A stretch of 64,000 bases of DNA. Source: an uncultured Prolixibacteraceae bacterium. Its GTDB lineage: Bacteria; Bacteroidota; Bacteroidia; Bacteroidales; Prolixibacteraceae. Location of the stretch: the NCBI GenBank assembly GCA_937915865.1, contig CALGIG010000015.1, positions 62,001-126,000 on the forward strand, read 5' to 3'. Below, piece after piece: positions 53,321 to 62,127 of the stretch (position 1 is the first letter of the stretch; every line of letters begins with the position of its first letter). Position numbers and translations under genes: made by a program. The notes under the pieces are model-generated. The model did no database searches. It had not been told where the DNA came from and saw only the letters and a list, made by a program, of their open reading frames with translations.

Positions 53321-53426
53321 AACATGAGTCTTTCGTAAATGTTGTTATTTATTCATTGAATATCTGCAAGTTTATATAAAACTCACTCACTCTAAGATTG
53401 ATAGCTTGCATTGTATGGGCTATGAA

Positions 53427-56400
53427 TTAAAATACTAAACTAGCGCCAATTGTAAGGGTTCTGGGAACTGGTCCGGTGATCTCAGGGTCCCAATATTCCC
53501 ATTCTTTTGTCCAAACTGCGACATTACGTATGCTCCCAAAAAATCTAACTTGCTGAGCTTCTATTTTTCTTGCTATTTTGCTAGGAAGATCGTATGATAA
53601 TGAAATATTTTCAAGCCTGATGAATGATTTATCCATAACTAATTTAGGACTGATGTTTGATGGCAGTGTTGAATTTAATCTGGCGTATCTTGTTGATGGA
53701 TTTTCGGGAGTCCAGTATTTTTCTGCATAATCATTGGTTCTTCCGTTATCAGCACCCAAATTATGAAGGTATGAGGTTGTAGCAGCTTTGTGTCCCCAAT
53801 AGGAATATATATTAACTGATACGCTTAAATTTTTCATTATTGTAAAATCATTACGAATGGACCATCTGAATTTTGGAGTTGTTTGTCCCAAGAAAACTTT
53901 ATCATCTTTCGAAGAAAATGCATGGTCGCCATTCACGTCTAACCCTTTTGCATCACCCGGCTTTTGTCCGTATAATGCGGCTTGGGATTCCTCTCCTTTT
54001 TGCCAGATTCCAATACATTTATAATCCCATATTGTATTGATATCCTTTCCTATAAACCAACCGTTGCTAGTGTCGTTAACTTCCTTTTTACCAATAATGT
54101 TTCCACTGGTATCAAAAACATCTTCATAGGTATAATACAGATGCTTAATTTCATTTTTGTTTGTAGAAAATCCGATGGTAGTAGTCCATTTCAGATTGTT
54201 GTGTTGAATATTTACTGTGTTAAGCGAAAATTCCAGCCCTTTATTGATAATTTTCCCCAAATTTGTAGTTATGCTAGAGAAACCTGTAAAATCAGGTAAA
54301 CTTCTTGCCATCAGCAAATCGGTTGTTGGCATATAATAATAATCGATACTTCCACTAATGCGATTTTTGAGAAAGCCAAAATCTATTCCGGTATTCCATG
54401 ATGTTGTTGTTTCCCATTTCAGATCGTTATTTGCCATTCTGTTGATGTACAACATAGATACTTCGCTTATAGATCCTGTTTTATCAATATAAGTGTATTT
54501 TCCACTTCCTGTTGTCAGATTTGACAATGCCTGGTATATCCCAATATTTCTATTCCCGTTTCTACCCCAGGATAATCGTAATTTACCATTACTCATGGGA
54601 GACCATTTAAAGAATTTTTCGTTGGTAAAAACCCAGCCCAGAGCAACCGACGGGAAAGTGGCTCTTTTATTACTATTACCAAATGCAGAATATCCATCTC
54701 TCCGCAAGGAGATTGTTGTGAGATACCTATTATCGTATGAGTAAAACAACCTTGCCATTAAAGCGTCTCCTGTACTATGTGTGTCGGAAGCTGAAATTAC
54801 CTTGTTTGTAGCTGATGTAACATAGTGCCATCCTAATGCATCACTTGGATTAAAATCTGATGCTTCCATAGTTTCTGACCAGGTTTTATGTTCTTCAGCG
54901 TTTTGAAGTAAAGTTATACCCACTCGATGAACATCATTAATGGTATAATCCCATTTAAGCATATTATCCAACATCCAATCGAAATATTTGGTTGACTGTC
55001 TTTTAACATACCCATTGTTTGTATCATCTATGTTTTCTGATGATTTCCAGTTGCGATAGTAATACCAGCTATATCGGGGCGAAAAATTAACTTCATAAGT
55101 TATTCGGTAAGGGAGCTTGATTTTAGCTGATAGTGTTGTATTTAAGCTAGTATTCCCAGAACTTACATCTTGATATTGATTTATATAGGCTTGGTTATAG
55201 CCTTTATAAATATTTGAATCGCCAAGTGGATGTGCAATTAGTTTCCCATCATCATCATAAGGTAATGAAAATGGTGTGTTATACTTAATTTGATAGGCCC
55301 AATCTGTTTCAAGATTGCCGCTGGTTCGATCCGTAAAGTTGGCATTTAAGCCAACTTCCAAGAACTTGGTGATATTTGCTTCCAGCTTTAGATTTGAATG
55401 GTAATTCTTATATTCATCGCCAACAATAACTCCTTTACTATTTAAATAACCTAACGAGAAGTAATAGTTTAGGTTATCATTTTTTCCAGATAGGCTTGCA
55501 TTGTAGTCCTGCTTCAATCCGGTTTGAAATGAGGCATTGTACCAGTCATAAGTTTTTCCATTGAAGTAATTCTCAATTTCCTTTTCACTTAATCCAATTC
55601 TTTCTAACCATGTTTTTTCATCATTAGTTGATGTGGTTTTTGTATAGGATCGCCATTTTTCAATAGTTATACCATACTTGCTTAAGTTTTCTTCTGTAGG
55701 GTTATAATAGGCGGCAGGAGTGGCAAAGTCGCTTGAACTATTGAATAGATCAGAACGATATTGCAAATAACCGTCAGCATCATATACTTCTCTGTTTGCA
55801 CCCATAGTAACTACACCAACACTGGTATCGAACCTGATCGTCGGTTTTCCTGATTTTCCTTTTTTTGTTGTAATGATTATTACTCCATTTGCAGAAGAAG
55901 CGCCATAAATAGCTGCAGCTGAAGCATCTTTCAGGACATCGATTGATTCAATATCCAATGGGTTGATCTCTAATAAGCTACCAGAGAATATAACTCCGTC
56001 TAAAACAATCAGAGGGTCGGTGCCAGCTGCCAGCGATCTTTGCCCTCTAACCAGTAACGTTCCATCACCTTCGGCGGAATTGGAAAGTGAAACATTTAAT
56101 CCAGGAATTCCGGCACGAAGAATATCTTGAACCGACGACGGACTTGTTTTTTCCAATTTTTCTGTTTGAATTTGGGCAATAGAACCAGTCAAATCCTTTT
56201 TTTTCATTGTTCCATATCCAATTGCCACAACTTCTTCAATACCAACTGTTTCCTCAGAAAGTGTTACGTTGATAGTTGTTTTGGCACCAACTGTAACTTC
56301 CTGAGTTTTCATTCCAACAAATGAAAACTGTAAAATAGCTTTATCAGTAACTTTCGTTATGTTATATTTCCCATCTATGTCTGTTATTACACCAGTGGTG

Positions 56401-56867
56401 GTTCCTTTAATAACAACAGAAACTCCTGGCAACGGGCTTCCGCTAATATCAGTAACAACGCCTGAAACAGATTTAGATGAAAGAATTTGAACATTGGAAG
56501 TCTCGGTATCCGAAAGCACAATATTATTGCCAAATAAGGTGTAATTTATATTACGTCCTTCAAACAAAATATCAAGGGCTTCTTTAACCGATTTATCCTG
56601 AATCTGAACATTTACATGCGAATCGACATCAACTTTTTCTTTGTTGTAAATGAATTTATATTCCGATTTATTTTCAATATCAAGTAAAACTGATTCAATA
56701 CTTACATTTTTAACGTCAAGAGTCAATTTGGTCTTTTGCGCAAACGAGTTATTCGCAAATACCTGAACAATTCCTACCAGCAAAAAGAATATGAATAGTT
56801 TCATAACACGAAGAATTTTTTTGAAGGGAACGTCAAAGCATATTCGTCCCATCTGTTTTTTTTTCAT
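53427..56867 (-). CDS. SusC/RagA TonB-dependent transporter with STN domain
   Basis: 1146 aa. Charged extension and signal peptide to about residue 44, STN domain about 46-118 (VSIESVLLDIENKSEYKFIY), carboxypeptidase-regulatory-like domain about 131-212, plug from about 220 with VLKDASAAAIYGASSANGV, and a barrel ending IGASLVF. The STN domain signals to the FecR encoded upstream at 56961. The opposite strand at its start shows the same TAAATTTG-plus-terminator arrangement as the two other STN-type SusC genes. Confidence 0.96.
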   Translation of the reverse strand: MKKKQMGRICFDVPFKKILRVMKLFIFFLLVGIVQVFANNSFAQKTKLTLDVKNVSIESVLLDIENKSEYKFIYNKEKVDVDSHVNVQIQDKSVKEALDILFEGRNINYTLFGNNIVLSDTETSNVQILSSKSVSGVVTDISGSPLPGVSVVIKGTTTGVITDIDGKYNITKVTDKAILQFSFVGMKTQEVTVGAKTTINVTLSEETVGIEEVVAIGYGTMKKKDLTGSIAQIQTEKLEKTSPSSVQDILRAGIPGLNVSLSNSAEGDGTLLVRGQRSLAAGTDPLIVLDGVIFSGSLLEINPLDIESIDVLKDASAAAIYGASSANGVIIITTKKGKSGKPTIRFDTSVGVVTMGANREVYDADGYLQYRSDLFNSSSDFATPAAYYNPTEENLSKYGITIEKWRSYTKTTSTNDEKTWLERIGLSEKEIENYFNGKTYDWYNASFQTGLKQDYNASLSGKNDNLNYYFSLGYLNSKGVIVGDEYKNYHSNLKLEANITKFLEVGLNANFTDRTSGNLETDWAYQIKYNTPFSLPYDDDGKLIAHPLGDSNIYKGYNQAYINQYQDVSSGNTSLNTTLSAKIKLPYRITYEVNFSPRYSWYYYRNWKSSENIDDTNNGYVKRQSTKYFDWMLDNMLKWDYTINDVHRVGITLLQNAEEHKTWSETMEASDFNPSDALGWHYVTSATNKVISASDTHSTGDALMARLFYSYDNRYLTTISLRRDGYSAFGNSNKRATFPSVALGWVFTNEKFFKWSPMSNGKLRLSWGRNGNRNIGIYQALSNLTTGSGKYTYIDKTGSISEVSMLYINRMANNDLKWETTTSWNTGIDFGFLKNRISGSIDYYYMPTTDLLMARSLPDFTGFSSITTNLGKIINKGLEFSLNTVNIQHNNLKWTTTIGFSTNKNEIKHLYYTYEDVFDTSGNIIGKKEVNDTSNGWFIGKDINTIWDYKCIGIWQKGEESQAALYGQKPGDAKGLDVNGDHAFSSKDDKVFLGQTTPKFRWSIRNDFTIMKNLSVSVNIYSYWGHKAATTSYLHNLGADNGRTNDYAEKYWTPENPSTRYARLNSTLPSNISPKLVMDKSFIRLENISLSYDLPSKIARKIEAQQVRFFGSIRNVAVWTKEWEYWDPEITGPVPRTLTIGASLVF

Positions 56868-56874
56868 AAATTTG
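56867..56874 (+). promoter_or_regulatory. Candidate antisense -7 box (TAAATTTG) abutting susC start codon
   Basis: Third instance of a TAnnTTTG match overlapping the complement of an STN-type susC start codon. Here TTCG at 56843-56846 stands 20 bp upstream and is one base off the TTTG -33 element, the best of the three. Minus-strand translation context remains an alternative reason for the match. Confidence 0.32.
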
Positions 56875-56880
56875 AATTTT

Positions 56881-56953
56881 AGTTGAGTTTAATAATCAAT
56901 GTTTGGAACTCGCTAAGATTTAGGGAAGTGTTTGCGGCGCTTCCCTTTTTTTT
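56881..56953 (+). ncRNA. Candidate cis-antisense RNA over the susC leader (locus 3)
   Basis: Inferred transcript of about 70 nt from after the TAAATTTG box to the terminator T-run, complementary to nearly the whole 93-bp fecR-susC gap. Unlike loci 1 and 2 it lacks the TTAATACTwGCC sequence and the first hairpin, so conservation here is of layout rather than sequence. Confidence 0.3.
56922..56953 (+). terminator. Rho-independent-type terminator on strand opposite susC (locus 3)
   Basis: Nine-pair stem AGGGAAGTG (56922-56930) / CGCTTCCCT (56938-56946), 7-nt loop, then a run of eight T on the plus strand. Genes on both sides are on the minus strand. Confidence 0.65.
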
Positions 56954-56960
56954 CATTTTT

Positions 56961-58004
56961 TTACATAGGCCTAGTTTTATTGGTTATTGCTTTTGATATT
57001 ATTATTTTCTGTCTGGAAACTTTGTTTTCTTGATCGACTTTCCTTTCCTGAATAGTATAATCAATATCCATAGTCATTTTCATATAACGAAGCACTTCTT
57101 CCAGGCTCTCTTCTTCTAAAAAAGCTCTGAATAGCTGATTTCTATCAACATTTTCTTTTACTTCAAATTCAACATTATAGAACCGGGAAAGCCTCCGGAT
57201 AACATCTGTCAACGGATCATTATTAAAAATAAGCTTTCCTGATTTCCAGGAAATATATTCCTTAACGTCAACTGTTGATTTTGAATAGCTGTTTTTTATG
57301 GTATTCAATGTAAGTCGGTCCGATGGAAATAATATCTCTTTAAATTTCAGGTTTGGATTTGTTACTTCCACTTTACCATCAGCAACCACAACTTCAGCCA
57401 CTGAATCGTTTTGATAAGAGAATACGTTAAATGATGTACCTAATACTTTGATTTTTATTTTATTTGCATCAATTACAAAAGGAGATACAGGATTTTTTGT
57501 CACTTCAAAATAGGCCTCTCCGCTTAATGTAACGTTTCTACTTGAGCCAAACTGTACAGGATATTTAATTACTGATCCGCCATTTAACCATCCCGTCGAT
57601 CCGTCAGGAAGGGAAAATTGAGTGCGAGCGCCATGCGGTGAATGAACCTCAACCCATGACGAATTTGTGATTCTGCTTGTAGTATATACATGATAAAAAG
57701 TGAATAGCAAAACAGGGAGAAGTAAAATTGCAGCAACACCTGAATATAAGCGCCATATCTTTCTTGCCCTACCTGTGGGGCGTGAACTTAACAGGATTTG
57801 ATGGTTAATTCTATTTAAAACAGGCTCCAGATTTGGAGTATTTTCATTTGGTTTTAAAATAATCTCTTCCCAGTAATCTTTTAAAGTATCACTTAATTCA
57901 TTGGAATAACTGCTATCTTCAAAAAATTCATCTACCAGGATTTTGTCGTCTAATGAAAACTTTCCATTCAGGTACTTCTGTAATATATCAGCATTAAACT
58001 TCAT
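56961..58004 (-). CDS. FecR-family anti-sigma factor
   Basis: 347-residue membrane anti-sigma factor. The cytoplasmic N-terminal part (MKFNADILQKYLNGKFSL) is followed by one membrane segment at about 86-105 (LYSGVAAILLLPVLLFTFYH). The periplasmic FecR domain shows LPDGSTGWLNGGSVIKYP, SGEAYFEVTKNPVSPFVI and VLGTSFNVFSY. The C-terminal DUF4974-type part has FNNDPLTDVIRRLSRFYNVEFE. It starts 64 bp after the sigma gene. Confidence 0.93.
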   Translation of the reverse strand: MKFNADILQKYLNGKFSLDDKILVDEFFEDSSYSNELSDTLKDYWEEIILKPNENTPNLEPVLNRINHQILLSSRPTGRARKIWRLYSGVAAILLLPVLLFTFYHVYTTSRITNSSWVEVHSPHGARTQFSLPDGSTGWLNGGSVIKYPVQFGSSRNVTLSGEAYFEVTKNPVSPFVIDANKIKIKVLGTSFNVFSYQNDSVAEVVVADGKVEVTNPNLKFKEILFPSDRLTLNTIKNSYSKSTVDVKEYISWKSGKLIFNNDPLTDVIRRLSRFYNVEFEVKENVDRNQLFRAFLEEESLEEVLRYMKMTMDIDYTIQERKVDQENKVSRQKIIISKAITNKTRPM

Positions 58005-58068
58005 CGCTTTTACTGCGTTTTCTTATATTATCCATAAGAAAGAAAAAAGTACTATGCCAAATCAGAAA

Positions 58069-58665
58069 TTATAGCCTATAAAATAAAAGAAAGAATAAAA
58101 AACCTATTTCATTATTACTTTTCGCCATTTCCTCGCGTAAAAACTTCATTGCAGTCACAAGCTGATTTTTTACCGTTTGCTCTGAAATATTTAGGAGTTT
58201 GGCTATCTCTTGGTTCTTCAGTCCATTTTTTTTACTCAAAATAAATATTTCCCTACGTGAAGTGGGTAATTTGTTAATCATCTGGTCAACGTATTCAAGA
58301 AGATTTTTATATTCAACAAACTCAAAGTCTGAAGTATGATCAGAATGTATTTCTAAAGAAATGTCCTGCAAATATTTCTCTTCCTGAAGTTTCTTTCTAT
58401 AGAATTTTTTCGCAATGTTTAACGCAATAGTAAACAAGTAAGATTTAAAAGGTAATGCAGGGTTTAAATCTTTTCTTTTCTCCCATATTTTCAAAAAGAC
58501 CTCTTGTACAGCTTCTTCAGCTAAATATGTTTCCTTAACTACGCTTACAATAAATTTGAAAAGAGCTGGACCATATTTTTGGAATAATTCATCAAATGCG
58601 TAATGGTCTTCGTTCTTTAAGGCAGAAACAAGTTTTTCATCTGATATGTAAGGTTCTTGTTGCAA
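58069..58665 (-). CDS. ECF sigma factor (RpoE-like, sigma-70 family)
   Basis: 198-residue ECF sigma factor. Region 2 at about 22-90 (LAEEAVQEVFLKIWEKR), region 4 at about 132-180 (LPTSRREIFILSKKNGLKNQEIAKLLNIS). The C-terminus is strongly hydrophobic (GFLFFLLFYRL). A minus-strand TAAATTTG at 58758-58765 could be its -7 box, without a clear -33 element. It heads a locus of only sigma, fecR, susC and susD. Confidence 0.93.
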   Translation of the reverse strand: MQQEPYISDEKLVSALKNEDHYAFDELFQKYGPALFKFIVSVVKETYLAEEAVQEVFLKIWEKRKDLNPALPFKSYLFTIALNIAKKFYRKKLQEEKYLQDISLEIHSDHTSDFEFVEYKNLLEYVDQMINKLPTSRREIFILSKKNGLKNQEIAKLLNISEQTVKNQLVTAMKFLREEMAKSNNEIGFLFFLLFYRL

Positions 58666-59209
58666 AATAATTTTCTAAGTTCAAAAAACTAAATAATCCA
58701 GAAAAACCAATTTATATCCAAGAAGAATAAATGGACATCAAAACTATAAAAAAAGGACAAATTTAACTTATCATTTGAATGAAGGTTTAAAAGCAAGACT
58801 ATACAAGCCGCAAACAACCTACCATGAGCATGTATAAACTGACTTTTAGCTGATCTGATTTTGTCCATGTTCAGAATACCTTTTATTTGATAAGATTTTT
58901 AGAAAAGGCAGTTCTTTAAATTAAAGATGGCCTATGCTCCCTCACAGAATAAAGAGTAGTCCTTCTAATCTTTCCGTAATAATTCTTTATTTCTAGGGTG
59001 ATCGAATACTGTATTTATTATCTTGTAAATCAATCATATAAAAAATAGTTTAATCGTTTTTAATACAAACGTAATTCATCTGTAAACAAACATTATTCGA
59101 TTTGTAACCCAATACAAGTTCCTTCGCTCTGGAATTTTAAAGCAACTTAAACAGAATCATCAATTTAACTTATTGTAGTTAAATCCTCATTAACGAAAGC
59201 GTTTTATAA
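58666..59209. other. 544-bp divergent intergenic region
   Basis: Non-coding, AT-rich, between the ECF sigma gene (minus) and the TonB-dependent receptor gene (plus). Visible items are the weak minus-strand TAAATTTG box at 58758 and a near-perfect palindrome TCTTTAA-A-TTAAAGA at 58913-58927 that might bind a regulator. I see no promoter box close to 59210 and no structured RNA. Confidence 0.45.
58913..58927. promoter_or_regulatory. Palindrome TCTTTAA-A-TTAAAGA of unknown role
   Basis: Seven-base perfect arms around one central A, in a divergent promoter region. In AT-rich DNA such a palindrome can arise by chance; the placement is the only support for an operator role. Confidence 0.2.
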
Positions 59210-62077
59210 ATGAAACTTAAACAAATTGCGTTGCTTGCCTTCCTGTTGGTTTTATCGTTGGCAAGTAGATCACAAACCGGGGTAATTAAAGGAGTTATAA
59301 CTGATGCAAACACTAAAGAATCATTAATCGGGGCTACTGTTGTTATACAAGGAACAACTAAAGGTGCATCAACCGATTTTGATGGAAATTACCAGATCGA
59401 CAAAGTTAAGGCCGGAAGTTACAATCTTGTAATTTCTTACATCTCATACGATAATCAGATTATTCGCGTCGATGTTACAGAAGGAAAAGAAACTATATTG
59501 AACATTGCACTGAAATCGGCAACGCTGAATATCGACGAAGTAAAAGTTACTGCAAAACGCAGAGAGAATACCGAAATGTCGATGATCTCCTCCATAAAAT
59601 CGAGCGACTTGATTGTGAGTGGAATTACCGCACAGCAAATCGGCAAATCGCAGGATAAAGATGCCGCTGAAGTCATTCGTCGTGTTCCGGGGATTACGAT
59701 TACCGATGGTCGCTTTGTTATTGTTCGTGGACTGATTGAACGTTACAATTCAGTAATGCTTAATGGATCGAGCGCTCCAAGTTTCGAGGCCGACAAACGT
59801 GCTTTTTCGTTCGATGCCATCCCGAGTGGAATGATCGACAATATATTAATATATAAAAGCCCGGCGCCTGAATTGCCTGCTGATTTTGCCGGTGCAGCCA
59901 TCAATGTTGAAACCAAAAGCAATGCTGACGAGAATAGCCTCGTGATTTCGTATGCTACCAAATACGTTGAAAATACTACGTTCAGCAACAAATTCCAGAC
60001 TTACGATGGAGGAAAAACCGACTGGCTGGGTTTCGATGATGGGACCAGGGATATTCCAAAAGGAGTTCCTTCTACTGCCGATTTCAAAGAGTTATATAAT
60101 TGGAAAAGTGTTGACGATTACAAGACCAAAACCGCCGAGTTGGTAAGAGTTTCCAAATTGTTCAGTAACAATTGGGAAACCAAGTCGAAATCGCCATTGC
60201 CCGACCAAAACCTGTCGGTTACCTCGCAGCGCCGCTTTGTTTTGGGCAAAGTTTCAGTGGGGAATATCTCGTCGTTTTCATACAATTCGGGTAGCGATTA
60301 TCTGAATGTAAAACGTCTGCAATACTATGACTATTCAAAAGATCAGGGCCGTATGCTCAAGGCTTTTGACTTTCTCGATCAGAAATCAAAAGAATCTGTA
60401 AAAATTGGTTTTATCCACAACTGGAACCTGTTGTATGGAAATAACCAGAAACTCGAATTCAGGAACCTGCTGAACCAAATGGGCAATAAAACTGCCAACC
60501 TTCGGAATGGCGTAAATTACTACAATGTTGACACTATCCGGGCTTACGACCTTCGTTACGAAAGCCGCTTTATTTATTCGGGTCAATTGGCAGGCGAACA
60601 GCACTTTAATCACGACAAGACAAAATTGAACTGGATGCTTGGCTATGGTTATACAAAAAATTCTCAACCCGATAACCGGAGATTAACTTATATACTCGAC
60701 AATGATAAGAATAGTCAATATTATAATGAGTATTACCTTAGTCTCCAAAATGCAGCTAATGCATATCTTGGAGGGAGGTTATGGTTAAATCTGAACGAAA
60801 AACTATACAACTATAAAATTGACTTTGAACACAACTTCAGGATTTTCGACAGCCAAACCAATTATACCTTAAAGGCAGGAGCAGCTTATGAGCACAAGAA
60901 ACGTTCGTTCAGCTCACGTTTAATTGGCGCTGTTGGATATAATAGCGATCCTGGTGTTTTTTATAAAAAGCCGTCGGAAATCTTTGCCACGGAAAACATC
61001 TTTTTCAATCCAACTTTACCACCTAAAGAGCACCTAAACTACGACGAACAAACCAATGCCAAAGATAGTTATGACGGAGAAGATAAAACGATTGCCGTTT
61101 ATCTTGGTCTGAAAATACCAATTACTAAAAAGCTCAATTTATACGGTGGTGTTCGCGTTGAAAAATTCGATCGTAAAATCAGCAATTTTTACGAAAAAAC
61201 AGGAAATACCGACGACCTCGACATAATTCGCGATACGTTGAATTATTTCCCATCAGTTAACCTTACTTACAATATCAACGAAAAGAACCTGGTACGTTTC
61301 TCTTATGGGAAAACTACCAACCGGGCCGAATTCAGAGAAATGTCGAATTTCGAATACCAGGATTTCGATATGTTTGCCATTGTTCATGGTACCGATACGC
61401 TTAAGAATGCATACATCGACAATTACGATTTGCGTTATGAGTGGTATCCGTCGGCAGGCGAAATTGTTTCCCTTGCAGCATTTTACAAGAATTTTGTCAA
61501 TCCTATCGAAATTTTTCTCATCCCTGCTGGGACTACTTATGATTACAAACCTTTCAATACCGAAAAAGCTTATAGTACAGGTATTGAACTTGATGTGCGC
61601 AAACAGTTTTCTGAGTTTAAAAATTCGGAGGGATTGCTCAATTATTTGAAGAACCTTACTGTGATTTTTAACACTTCACTTATTAAAAGTGAAATCAGCA
61701 CTTCGCTTCAATTTGTTCGCGAGAAAAAGCGCATTATGCAAGGTCAGTCGCCTTATATCATCAACCTTGGGTTAAACTATGCCAGCGAACTATCGAAATT
61801 TAGTGTTGGAATTAATTATAACCGGCTGGGCAAACGCATTGCTTATGTTGGTAACCCTCTTAACCCTCATACCTGGGAACTGCCCCGCAACTCGCTCGAT
61901 TTAACACTTCAAAAGGAAATTGGTAAGCGTGTGACCTTAAAGGCAGGTATTAAAGACATACTGAATGAACCAGTTCGCTTTACTCAATATTACGGCGATA
62001 ACGAAGACATTGAGGCCGACACCTATAATTACCGCCCCAACCGGAGTTTCTCTGCTGGTATTGTAGTCAAACTTTAA
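59210..62077 (+). CDS. TonB-dependent outer-membrane receptor (CarboxypepD-reg type, not SusC)
   Basis: 955-residue TonB-dependent receptor with signal peptide (cleavage near ASRSQ). An N-terminal carboxypeptidase-regulatory-like domain (about 24-110, GVIKGVITDANTKESLIGATV) is followed by a plug (about 118-230) reading DAAEVIRRVPGITITDGRFVIVRG and YNSVMLNGSSAPS. A long barrel ends in SFSAGIVVKL. It lacks the SusC plug signature and has no SusD partner. Its neighbour, 50 bp downstream, is a secreted beta-helix protein, a pairing I recognise from other Bacteroidota. Substrate unknown. Confidence 0.92.
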   Translation: MKLKQIALLAFLLVLSLASRSQTGVIKGVITDANTKESLIGATVVIQGTTKGASTDFDGNYQIDKVKAGSYNLVISYISYDNQIIRVDVTEGKETILNIALKSATLNIDEVKVTAKRRENTEMSMISSIKSSDLIVSGITAQQIGKSQDKDAAEVIRRVPGITITDGRFVIVRGLIERYNSVMLNGSSAPSFEADKRAFSFDAIPSGMIDNILIYKSPAPELPADFAGAAINVETKSNADENSLVISYATKYVENTTFSNKFQTYDGGKTDWLGFDDGTRDIPKGVPSTADFKELYNWKSVDDYKTKTAELVRVSKLFSNNWETKSKSPLPDQNLSVTSQRRFVLGKVSVGNISSFSYNSGSDYLNVKRLQYYDYSKDQGRMLKAFDFLDQKSKESVKIGFIHNWNLLYGNNQKLEFRNLLNQMGNKTANLRNGVNYYNVDTIRAYDLRYESRFIYSGQLAGEQHFNHDKTKLNWMLGYGYTKNSQPDNRRLTYILDNDKNSQYYNEYYLSLQNAANAYLGGRLWLNLNEKLYNYKIDFEHNFRIFDSQTNYTLKAGAAYEHKKRSFSSRLIGAVGYNSDPGVFYKKPSEIFATENIFFNPTLPPKEHLNYDEQTNAKDSYDGEDKTIAVYLGLKIPITKKLNLYGGVRVEKFDRKISNFYEKTGNTDDLDIIRDTLNYFPSVNLTYNINEKNLVRFSYGKTTNRAEFREMSNFEYQDFDMFAIVHGTDTLKNAYIDNYDLRYEWYPSAGEIVSLAAFYKNFVNPIEIFLIPAGTTYDYKPFNTEKAYSTGIELDVRKQFSEFKNSEGLLNYLKNLTVIFNTSLIKSEISTSLQFVREKKRIMQGQSPYIINLGLNYASELSKFSVGINYNRLGKRIAYVGNPLNPHTWELPRNSLDLTLQKEIGKRVTLKAGIKDILNEPVRFTQYYGDNEDIEADTYNYRPNRSFSAGIVVKL

Positions 62078-62127
62078 ACCATTAAAAATCAGAAAACAAA
62101 ACATTCCTGAATATTAAAATTCGAATT

